The position numbers were made by a program, and so were the translations under genes. Source: CAZMXI01 sp964570205 (GTDB taxonomy: Bacteria > Planctomycetota > Phycisphaerae > Tepidisphaerales > Tepidisphaeraceae). From it: a DNA stretch of 13,994 bases. The notes beneath the pieces are model-generated. The model did not search any database. It saw only the letters and a list, made by a program, of their open reading frames with translations, and was not told the origin of the DNA. Shown here piece by piece: positions 6,835 through 12,907 of the stretch; the stretch's first letter is position 1, and each line of letters opens with the position of its first letter. Location of the stretch: the NCBI GenBank assembly GCA_964570205.1, contig CAZMXI010000133.1:1-13994 (forward strand), in the 5' to 3' direction.

Positions 6835-8474
6835 TAGAACTTCCCGTGGTCTATGCGCCTCTGAAGGTCCTTCGCCGCCGTATCCAGCCACCTCAGGCAT
6901 TCGGTCCGCAGCCTCCCTGAGACCTCCTCTTCCGGCATGTCGGCATGCCGTTGCACGTATTGCACTGCGTTCGCCTGCACCATCGCCAGGTACGCCGAAG
7001 CCACCTTCCCGTACGGGCTTACATAGCGCCGCGGAATCTGTCCGGCGAGTTCGATGTATAACTCACCCGTATTCTGGCCGCCGAAATAGGGGTCGGCCGC
7101 ATGATGCAGCGGGGCGTCCCACTGATCCCTCGTTGCCGGCAGGATTCGGGTGTGCCGTTGGCGGGCCCTCGCCGCCGCGGGTGTCAAATACAGCGACTTG
7201 AGCAGTTCCCAGGCACGATCCGGCTGCCGACTGGCCCGGGGTATGCCGATCATCGTCCCCCCCCATGTCGCGGTCGGCGCGTCACTCGGATCAAACCGCG
7301 GCAGCGGCATCATGCCCACCCGGCCGGCCAGTTCCGGCGCGCGAACCGGAAGCAATCCCGCCCTCCAATCCGCTGTGATCAGCGCGCACAACGCCCCATC
7401 CGCGAAATCCCGCGCCCACAGTTCGCCGCCCGGTGTCGCCGCGCCGCCGATCCGTCGCGGCCCGGCCGCCATCTGCGTATACCGGACGACCGTATCGGCC
7501 ACCTTCGGGTCGTTCAGCCGAACCGTCCCATCGTAATCAATGAGGTTGATCCCACGCTGTAGCAGCATGATCGACAGATAGGCGCTAGCCGTGCCCGGTA
7601 GCTCGATGGCGTAACGCACACCCTTTCCCGCCGCCCGGTCGATCGACGCCCAGTGCGCCTGGAATGCAAGACACTTACGGTGAAACTCGTCCCACGTCCG
7701 TGCCGAGGCCAGATCGACACCCGCTTCATCAAACAGATCCTTTCGGTACGATATTGATACCGGATGAAGGTCGTGCGGAATTCCGAAGACGATCCCCTCC
7801 TTGCTCCACCCGGCGAAACGGGACCGAACGATCCGGTCATCCGGACTGTCGGCCATCAGGTTGATCGGTCCATCGTTGTCAAGGTCCAGGATGCCATCCC
7901 GCCACAGGTAACGATTGAGCGGCAGGAAACCCACTTCCTCCACCGGCGGGCGGAAATACATCCCGGCCGATCCGATTTCCACTTCCGCCAGGTCAGGAAC
8001 ATCCAGACTCAGGCTGTTGAACAGCGACATCAGCCGCACATCCAACGCCCGGGTGGAAATCAACTTGACCGAGGTCTCCAACCCTGCGCGCCGGCAGTGA
8101 AGTTCGACCAAACTCGGTACCCGCGCAGCGGTGCCGGCCGGATGTGTGCGGGCAAGCGGCTGATCCAGTGTGACCAACCAACTCCTTCCCTCAGCTTGAG
8201 TTGCGCGCACGCAAACGGTCTCGCCCGGCAATTCCAGATCGTCGCCCGATCGTAACAGGCTGGCATCGCTCAACATAAGCGAGGCGGCTCCGGCCGGGGC
8301 ATCCACTGCAAGTTGTGTCTCCACGGCATCCCGGTAACTGCGGGCGTGCAGGTCGCTGAAGACCCAGACAACCAGATCAGATCGCTGCGGTCTCGGGTAA
8401 TTGAAGATGATCCCAGCGCTGACGACCGCAATGCCGATCATCGCGAGGATGGGCTTGCCGAGGTGGAAGGACAT
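6834..8474 (-). CDS. Extracellular solute-binding protein of the sugar ABC importer, with inserted domain
   Basis: A 546-residue periplasmic or membrane-anchored binding protein that should capture the solute for the two downstream permeases. The N-terminus has a hydrophobic segment (8-24) without a lipobox cysteine, so it is likely signal-anchored. LVVWVFSDLHARSYRD (34-49) is the first strand and helix of the fold; the chain then leaves the usual path for about 65-70 residues (52-121) and resumes at SVKLISTRALDVRLMSLF (135-152). Later family features include KEGIVFGIPHDL, SISYRKDLFDEAGV and WDEF, and a typical C-lobe with WGGTMIGIPRASRQPDRAWELLK. The start at 8474 has AAGGAG upstream; open frame extends further to 8612 without supporting signals. 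First gene of the importer operon. The substrate is unknown. Confidence 0.87.
   Translation of the reverse strand: MSFHLGKPILAMIGIAVVSAGIIFNYPRPQRSDLVVWVFSDLHARSYRDAVETQLAVDAPAGAASLMLSDASLLRSGDDLELPGETVCVRATQAEGRSWLVTLDQPLARTHPAGTAARVPSLVELHCRRAGLETSVKLISTRALDVRLMSLFNSLSLDVPDLAEVEIGSAGMYFRPPVEEVGFLPLNRYLWRDGILDLDNDGPINLMADSPDDRIVRSRFAGWSKEGIVFGIPHDLHPVSISYRKDLFDEAGVDLASARTWDEFHRKCLAFQAHWASIDRAAGKGVRYAIELPGTASAYLSIMLLQRGINLIDYDGTVRLNDPKVADTVVRYTQMAAGPRRIGGAATPGGELWARDFADGALCALITADWRAGLLPVRAPELAGRVGMMPLPRFDPSDAPTATWGGTMIGIPRASRQPDRAWELLKSLYLTPAAARARQRHTRILPATRDQWDAPLHHAADPYFGGQNTGELYIELAGQIPRRYVSPYGKVASAYLAMVQANAVQYVQRHADMPEEEVSGRLRTECLRWLDTAAKDLQRRIDHGKF
6840..6845 (-). promoter_or_regulatory. 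Ribosome binding site of MalF-like gene
   Basis: On the minus strand GGGAAG sits five bases before the ATG at 6834, inside the end of the binding-protein gene. It supports that start over the longer open frame. Confidence 0.5.
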
Positions 8475-8477
8475 ACG

Positions 8478-8483
8478 CTCCTT
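8478..8483 (-). promoter_or_regulatory. Ribosome binding site of the solute-binding protein gene
   Basis: AAGGAG on the minus strand, three bases before the ATG at 8474. The spacing is short but the match is full. It favours this ATG over ones at 8492 and 8612. Confidence 0.5.
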
Positions 8484-8521
8484 GCGTGGCATTCTGGCTT
8501 GGCAATCGCCCAAATGCAATC

Positions 8522-8543
8522 CGGTACGCGGTACGGCGGTGCG
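8522..8543. repeat. Three direct heptamers CGGTRCG in a divergent intergenic region
   Basis: CGGTACG at 8522-8528, CGGTACG at 8529-8535 and CGGTGCG at 8537-8543 occur in tandem between the divergent binding-protein and Fur-like genes, upstream of the candidate promoter of the latter. The position suits an operator for a regulator of either gene. They are GC-rich and short, so chance is possible. Confidence 0.35.
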
Positions 8544-8547
8544 GTCC

Positions 8548-8576
8548 TTGCCCGGCCGGGCGCCGCGGGCTAGACT
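8548..8576 (+). promoter_or_regulatory. Candidate sigma-70 promoter of the Fur-like gene
   Basis: TTGCCC (8548-8553) and TAGACT (8571-8576) are separated by 17 bases. The predicted start of transcription is within a few bases of the ATG at 8585, implying a leaderless or nearly leaderless mRNA, in line with the lack of a Shine-Dalgarno site. Confidence 0.35.
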
Positions 8577-8584
8577 CGGAACAC

Positions 8585-9112
8585 ATGGCCGAGCGCCCAC
8601 AATGGATTCCAAGCCTTCAGAAGCACACAGCCGAAGCGCAGCAGCCGTCCACGCCCTATGAGCCTGTGTGCGCGATCTTTCGGCGCTACCTGCACCGGCG
8701 GAAGCTTAAGTTCACACCAGAACGGGCGTTAATCCTCGATGTGGCGCTGCGAAGGGATGGTCTGTTCGAGCCGGAACAACTCGTGGCCGGCATCAAGTCG
8801 CTCGAACAGCGCGTCAGTCGGGCAACCGTTTACCGGACGCTGGGGCATCTGCAGGATGCCGGAATCCTCAAGCAGGTGTTTTTCGACAACAAGCAGTCCT
8901 ATTACGAGGTTATCGCCGGGCGACAAGGCCACGACTACCTGATTTGTGTCGTTACGGGAAAGGTCATCGAATTCAGCAGTGAGAAACTGCGGATTCTGCG
9001 GGACGAGATCTGTCGCGAACACGGCTTCGCGCCCCTGTCACACCGGTTCCAGATATTCGGCCTAAGTCCTGATGCTAAAAAGGCCGGCGACGATATGCCG
9101 GCCATGCCCTAA
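8585..9112 (+). CDS. Fur-family transcriptional regulator with reduced metal ligands
   Basis: A 175-residue cytosolic DNA-binding regulator. The winged-helix half is clear: LKFTPERALILDVAL (about 41-55) and the recognition segment VSRATVYRTLGHLQDAGIL (77-95). The dimerisation half has GHDYLICVVTGKVIEF (115-130), which aligns with the Fur HHDHLICxxCGKVIEF region. His116 is kept, but the His before LIC is Tyr118, the second CxxC cysteine is Thr124, and no C-terminal cysteine pair exists. The structural zinc site is therefore probably missing and the sensory site altered. Start at the ATG at 8585; the frame is open upstream to 8486 but overlaps the divergent gene's start. It faces away from the importer operon and may control it. 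Its last codons also encode a minus-strand terminator hairpin. Ferric, zinc or peroxide sensing cannot be assigned. Confidence 0.87.
   Translation: MAERPQWIPSLQKHTAEAQQPSTPYEPVCAIFRRYLHRRKLKFTPERALILDVALRRDGLFEPEQLVAGIKSLEQRVSRATVYRTLGHLQDAGILKQVFFDNKQSYYEVIAGRQGHDYLICVVTGKVIEFSSEKLRILRDEICREHGFAPLSHRFQIFGLSPDAKKAGDDMPAMP
9077..9103 (-). terminator. Leftward intrinsic terminator inside the 3' end of the Fur-like gene
   Basis: Read on the minus strand: GGCCGGC, an 8-base loop, GCCGGCC, then TTTTT. The stem is a perfect 7 bp, all G and C, and directly followed by the T run. It would stop transcripts coming leftward from the 9.1-9.5 kb region. On the plus strand no T run follows, so it is directional. 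It overlaps codons for KKAGDDMPA of the Fur-like protein. Confidence 0.55.
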
Positions 9113-9158
9113 CCGCTCGCCTGGCCCGCTTGGGCCCTCTCCCAGACCTTGCCCCGAC

Positions 9159-9470
9159 TTAGCACAGCGCGGCAAATGTGGCGAGCGTGAGAACGCCAAT
9201 TTTGAACTTCATCCGCCAGAACAATGGATGGTTGAAAACCGTCATCAGTGACACCTCGCCAGCACCCCATAACAAGAACGATGCCAGCCCGGCGAGGCCA
9301 TCTACCCAAAACCGGTAGGCATGGCCACATAATGGACTGTTTCCGGCGTTTGGCTGTTCAACCTGATGCCCCTGCAGGGAATTCGTCCAGCTAACGAATA
9401 TGCCGGATGTTGATTCTTGGCAACGAAACGAGCCGCCAAGCGTCTTTCTGATGTGGCGACCTGTCAACAT
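9159..9470 (-). CDS. Doubtful small membrane-protein ORF
   Basis: A 103-codon frame with no recognised family. Its C-terminal half has two hydrophobic stretches: GLAGLASFLLWGAGEVSLM and KIGVLTLATFAAL, the latter ending in Cys then stop. In favour: a TATAAG element about 35 bases before the ATG on the minus strand, GAGG just ahead of it, and a good terminator 56 bases after the stop. Against: third codon positions are much less GC-rich than in neighbouring genes, and the N-terminal half looks random. It could be a degraded gene, a transferred small protein or a non-coding transcript. Confidence 0.25.
   Translation of the reverse strand: MLTGRHIRKTLGGSFRCQESTSGIFVSWTNSLQGHQVEQPNAGNSPLCGHAYRFWVDGLAGLASFLLWGAGEVSLMTVFNHPLFWRMKFKIGVLTLATFAALC
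9381..9399. repeat. Inverted repeat 6-7-6
   Basis: ATTCGT, seven bases, ACGAAT. It lies in the gene-poor gap upstream of the AraC-type regulator. It could be a binding site for a dimeric regulator, but it is short and no second copy was seen. Confidence 0.25.
9416..9440. repeat. Inverted repeat CTTGGC/GCCAAG
   Basis: Six-base arms at 9416-9421 and 9435-9440 with a 13-base loop, followed on the plus strand by CGTCTTTCT. It would lie at the start of the doubtful minus-strand ORF. It may be a hairpin of a non-coding transcript, or chance. Confidence 0.2.
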
Positions 9471-9783
9471 CGCCTCAACTTCTTTATTTTTTGGGGCTTA
9501 TACCGTAAATTGAAGAACTGCATGTATTCTCCGTGTTCGATAGGATGTGCGAGCGTAGCCGTTTTTTTTGCCGGCAACCGTGATCAGGCGCACCGGCCGC
9601 TACAGAACCTAACTGTCTGGCATGCCTCGATTTCTGGAAATTGCTCATCGGCTTGCCGTAGGATTCCGAAAAGAATCTTGGGCGTTGAAGCAAACTTCCG
9701 TGGTAACGGTTCGTAAAGCTTTATATGATTCAACGAACCACTGGCAGTGGCGAGGCATTCTTGGACACAACTGGAAAGGGCTC

Positions 9784-9789
9784 AAAGGA
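9784..9789 (+). promoter_or_regulatory. Ribosome binding site of the AraC-type gene
   Basis: AAAGGA, four bases before the ATG at 9794. It decides that start over the in-frame ATG at 9725, which lacks a site. Confidence 0.5.
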
Positions 9790-9793
9790 TACC

Positions 9794-10936
9794 ATGGCAG
9801 GCAGGCAAGTACTCGATCTCATCGCTCAGGCAGTGCCGTTTTCCCAAGGGGTCGTCGCATCGACCATGCCCCGGGGCAGCGTGCACATCCTCCAACCGGG
9901 CAAATGCCCGGAGGGCTTGTTCAAAGGCTATGCCCGCGAGTATCACAAGGAAGACCGCGTGGTATGGCAGGCGCTGCTGAAGGGCACGCCTGTCCGAGCG
10001 GTCGACTGCTGGAGCGCTTCGGACTTCGACAACAGTCCGTATCTCCACGGCCTTCTGCATCCCAACGGCCTTCGCTATTCCATGGCCGCTCCCATCGCCG
10101 CACCCCTGCATCATGGCTACCCCGGCGCGGTTCTGCTTTATCGCGCCACGGATGAAGGCGAGTTCAGCGATGCCGAGGTGACCAAGGTCAAGAACCTCAT
10201 GAAGGAACTGGATGAGGTGGTCATCAAGAGCCGCGCCGCCCGCAACACCGAAGTGGCGATGAACACCGATCCCTGGACGCATACCGCGGCCCAGCGGATT
10301 CACATCTTCAACAAGGACGCCAAGCCGATCTTCCCCAGAAAAGATCTCGGCCTGGACGCTCGGGTTGTGCAGCAGCTCTACCAGCATGCCAAGGAAGCTC
10401 TGGAGCACCAGCGCCGCGGTCAGGCCTACGCCGACCGCCTGCTCCTGCCCGACGCCAACGATGAGCTTTGGGTATTCCATGCCGCCGTGTTCAAGGAATT
10501 CACGGCGTTGGGCCAGGGCCCCGTCGTGTTCTTCACGCTCCAGCCCGAGGCGTTCGAGTGGGTTTCCGTCCGTCCGACCGACGTTGTGGCCGATGTGGAG
10601 TTGGTCCGCCTGCTGCCGACGCTCAAGTTCATGCAGCAGGAATTCCATCGCAACCCGACGCTTGACGAGATCGCCCGCAAGGCGCATCTGAGTCCGTTCC
10701 ACTTCCACCGCAGATTCACCGACCTGATCGGGCAGACCCCCAAGCATTTCCTGCTGAGCTGCCAGATTCATGAGGCCAAGCGGCTGCTTGCTTCGCGCCG
10801 GCGCGAGCTGGCGGAAATCGCGACGGACTGCGGCTTCGCCCACCAGAGCCATTTCACCAGCCGGTTCACGCAGGCCACGGGCCTGACCCCGACCCGCTGG
10901 CGCCGGCTGGCGGCGGAGCTGATCAAGAACGGCTGA
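9794..10936 (+). CDS. AraC-family transcriptional regulator with GAF/PAS-like sensor half
   Basis: A 380-residue cytosolic regulator. The C-terminal 105 residues are a standard AraC DNA-binding domain with two helix-turn-helix units: PTLDEIARKAHLSPFHFHRRF (289-308) and LAEIATDCGFAHQSHFTSRF (339-358), followed by the signature GLTPTRWR. Residues 4-150 resemble a GAF-type fold (LDLIAQAVPFSQG at 7-19 and GAVLLYRATDEGEFSDAEV at 111-129). Residues 165-260 look like a second, PAS-like module (RIHIFNKDAKPIFP, then DELWVFHAAVF). No ligand motif is recognised. It stands alone, preceded by the long gap and followed by a strong terminator, so it may be autoregulated or act at a distance. A start at 9725 would add 23 poorly supported residues. 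Confidence 0.85.
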   Translation: MAGRQVLDLIAQAVPFSQGVVASTMPRGSVHILQPGKCPEGLFKGYAREYHKEDRVVWQALLKGTPVRAVDCWSASDFDNSPYLHGLLHPNGLRYSMAAPIAAPLHHGYPGAVLLYRATDEGEFSDAEVTKVKNLMKELDEVVIKSRAARNTEVAMNTDPWTHTAAQRIHIFNKDAKPIFPRKDLGLDARVVQQLYQHAKEALEHQRRGQAYADRLLLPDANDELWVFHAAVFKEFTALGQGPVVFFTLQPEAFEWVSVRPTDVVADVELVRLLPTLKFMQQEFHRNPTLDEIARKAHLSPFHFHRRFTDLIGQTPKHFLLSCQIHEAKRLLASRRRELAEIATDCGFAHQSHFTSRFTQATGLTPTRWRRLAAELIKNG

Positions 10937-10960
10937 TCAGAGCATTCATTGAAACGCAGG

Positions 10961-10998
10961 CGGCCCCGGAAAGTGCATAACTCCGGGGCCGTTTCTTT
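10961..10998 (+). terminator. Intrinsic terminator after the AraC-type gene
   Basis: CGGCCCCGGA (10961-10970) and TCCGGGGCCG (10982-10991) form a perfect 10-bp stem with an 11-base loop, followed by TTTCTTT. It lies 24 bases after the regulator's stop. The hairpin may also act on the convergent NeuB-type operon, but the T run is only on the rightward side. Confidence 0.85.
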
Positions 10999-11060
10999 CT
11001 GGGGCTCGCCAACCTTGTCTCTGCGTCATCAGAGCCCATCGGTTTGTCTTCGCGCATCGT

Positions 11061-12116
11061 TCAGGCGGCCGAGGTCATGACCAGCCTGTTCCATGTGAGC
11101 ATTGCGCCGGCGTGCAGGTCACGGGCGAGGCGACGGCCGATGACCCGGGGCAGAGACGCCGCCGGAATGCCGGTGCCGGGACGCTTCACGGTCAGATCCT
11201 CCCCGGTGAGGATGTGCCCGGCCGGCAGGTCGCGCGCCAGCACGAGGCTTTGACGGCTGATGCGGCGCACGTCCTGCTCGATATCGAGGACACGCTTGCC
11301 GGGTCGGCCACAAAGGCGCTCGGCAAGGCGGATGGTTGCGATGTACCGGGCAAACTGGGCCGGGCTGGCGCTCAGGGCGTGATCGGGCCCCGGGGCATCG
11401 CAATCATGAGTAATGTGCTTTTCGATGATGCAAGCGCCCGCGGCGACAGCCAGGGCGCCCGACAGGCCGTCCTGGGTATGGTCCGAGAAGCCCACCGGAA
11501 CATCGTAACGCGCGGCCAGTTCGGCGACCCACCTGATGTGGGCGTGTTCCGGCGGCGTGGGGTAGCTGCTGACGCATTGGAGCAGCGCAAAGGGCATGTC
11601 CCAGGAGCGCAACCAGGACACGGTGGCATCGATTTCGTCGAGGCTGGCCGCACCGGTGGACAGAACCAGGGGCTTGCGGACCTCGGCGCATCGTTGCAGA
11701 AGGGGCAGATTGACGAGATCCGGCGAGGCGATCTTGACGGCCGGGAGATCCAGCAGCTCGATCAGGTCGACATCGGACGGAGAAAAGGGGGTCGCGAGGG
11801 GAACCAGGCAGCGATGCCGGATGTGCTCGACGATGCGGACGATGTCAAGGGGAGTCAACTCATAGCGGCGAAGCATCGCAGCGGGATCAGAGTCCGTGCA
11901 GTGTTCCTTCTGATAGCCGGCAAAGTCGGCCGAGGCGTGCATGAGGGTGCTGGCCCGGAATATCTGGAGCTTGATCGCGTCAGCGCCGGCTTCGGCGGCA
12001 TGATCGACGAGCTGAAGTGCGCGGGCAAGCGAGCCATCGTGATTGACGCCGATCTCGGCGATGACGAACGTGGGATTGTCGCGGCCGATCCGGCGGCCTT
12101 CGATCGTGAGGCTCAT
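11061..12116 (-). CDS. N-acetylneuraminate/nonulosonate synthase, NeuB family
   Basis: A cytosolic enzyme of 351 residues that condenses phosphoenolpyruvate with an N-acetylated six-carbon sugar to form a nine-carbon nonulosonic acid. The TIM-barrel domain (about 1-270) has IAEIGVNHDGSL (19-30) with Glu21, Asn25 and His26, ADAIKLQIF (45-53), TPFSPSD, KIASPDLVN, VLSTGAAS, QCVSSYPTP, GFSDHT with His213, and IEKHIT with His234. His213 and His234 match the metal-binding pair of NeuB. A SAF (antifreeze-like) domain follows (about 285-345) with SRQSLVLARDLPAGHILT and KRPGTGIP. It overlaps the upstream NeuA-like gene by four bases (ATGA). The product could be neuraminic, legionaminic or pseudaminic acid; the sequence alone does not tell, and no epimerase or aminotransferase is in view. 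Confidence 0.92.
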   Translation of the reverse strand: MSLTIEGRRIGRDNPTFVIAEIGVNHDGSLARALQLVDHAAEAGADAIKLQIFRASTLMHASADFAGYQKEHCTDSDPAAMLRRYELTPLDIVRIVEHIRHRCLVPLATPFSPSDVDLIELLDLPAVKIASPDLVNLPLLQRCAEVRKPLVLSTGAASLDEIDATVSWLRSWDMPFALLQCVSSYPTPPEHAHIRWVAELAARYDVPVGFSDHTQDGLSGALAVAAGACIIEKHITHDCDAPGPDHALSASPAQFARYIATIRLAERLCGRPGKRVLDIEQDVRRISRQSLVLARDLPAGHILTGEDLTVKRPGTGIPAASLPRVIGRRLARDLHAGAMLTWNRLVMTSAA

Positions 12117-12838
12117 GCGCTTTTCCTGAACTGCTGCTCGTGCTTGAGGATGGTCTCGGTCAGGAGGAAGTCGAGAAGCTGGTCAATCTCGACCGTTTCG
12201 CCGGGAGCGGTCTTGATGGCGCGACGATCCACACCAAAGAAGGCATGGGGGTCTTCGGGATGCTCGGCGGCGCGCAACAGCGACTGGCGGGAGACGGCAA
12301 CGACCGCACCATCGTGAAGGTAAAGGGGCTCAAGATCCTGGCGGCGGTGGATGCTGTTGGGATGAAGAGACTGGACACGGGATTCGTCGTCAAGACGAGC
12401 CATCCAGGCAGGATGCCACTTGCCCACGCGGCAGAAGCTCCGGACGGAGTCGCAGCCGGTGGACTGCAGGCAGGCGACGGCCCGGTCGATCACGCCTTCG
12501 CCACGAACGGGAACATTGCCGTACAGGGTGACAATGACGTCAGCGCGGAACGCGGAGCGGGATTCAACCGTCTGCATCGCGTGAAGCAGCACCGACTGGA
12601 CGGAAGCGTCGTCGGTGGCCAGTTCGGCCGGGCGATCGATGGCCTCGAAGCCGGCGGCGGCCGCGAGGCGCAGGACCTCGACGGAGTCGGAAGAGACGAC
12701 GGTGCGAGTCAGAAGTCGCGCGCTGCGAACGTGATCGAACGTGTAGGTGATGACCGGCCGGCCCAGGAGGCTCATCATATGCTTGTTTTGCAGTCCGATG
12801 CTGCCAGCGCGGGCGAGAACGACGCCAAGTACGTTCAT
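12113..12838 (-). CDS. CMP-nonulosonate cytidylyltransferase, NeuA-like
   Basis: A cytosolic 241-residue nucleotidyltransferase that should couple CTP and a nonulosonic acid to give the CMP-sugar. The N-terminal binding loop VLARAGSIGLQNKH (7-20) resembles the NeuA ARxGSKGxxxKN motif, but Ile14 takes the place of the usual lysine. The usual PTSPLR strand reads LYGNVPVR (105-112). RPAELATDDASVQSVLLHAM (69-88) and the late TVEIDQLLDF (215-224) with its metal-binding Asp fit the family. AGGAGA ends four bases before the ATG at 12838, the best ribosome site in this cluster. It overlaps the NeuB-like gene, so the two steps are probably co-expressed. Specificity may differ from Neu5Ac because of the substitutions. 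Confidence 0.87.
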   Translation of the reverse strand: MNVLGVVLARAGSIGLQNKHMMSLLGRPVITYTFDHVRSARLLTRTVVSSDSVEVLRLAAAAGFEAIDRPAELATDDASVQSVLLHAMQTVESRSAFRADVIVTLYGNVPVRGEGVIDRAVACLQSTGCDSVRSFCRVGKWHPAWMARLDDESRVQSLHPNSIHRRQDLEPLYLHDGAVVAVSRQSLLRAAEHPEDPHAFFGVDRRAIKTAPGETVEIDQLLDFLLTETILKHEQQFRKSA

Positions 12839-12842
12839 GGAA

Positions 12843-12848
12843 TCTCCT
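12843..12848 (-). promoter_or_regulatory. Ribosome binding site of the NeuA-like gene
   Basis: AGGAGA on the minus strand, four bases before the ATG at 12838. It fixes the start. Confidence 0.65.
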
Positions 12849-12907
12849 ATGAGGTTCGGCTACGGGTTTTATCGGGCGAAGCCGGGGGGGAACGTTAGAT
12901 TCCATGA

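Larger units (their letters stand above)
9113..9793. other. 680-base stretch without a confident gene
   Basis: This gap is more AT-rich than its surroundings. It holds a minus-strand open frame at 9159-9470 (listed separately), an inverted repeat ATTCGT/ACGAAT at 9381-9399, a second stem CTTGGC/GCCAAG at 9416-9440, a short GGCCC/GGGCC hairpin at 9123-9136 just after the Fur-like gene, and an eight-T run at 9562-9569. The promoter of the AraC-type gene must lie towards the right end, but no convincing -35/-10 pair is visible. No tRNA, CRISPR or insertion-sequence ends are seen. Confidence 0.6.

Noticed and set aside
9562..9569. Run of eight T residues as a rightward terminator
   Set aside because: No stable stem precedes it on the plus strand.
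12140..12898. A 252-codon plus-strand frame opposite the NeuA-like gene
   Set aside because: The minus strand has a clear cytidylyltransferase with a strong ribosome site and coupled downstream gene; the opposite frame is a shadow.
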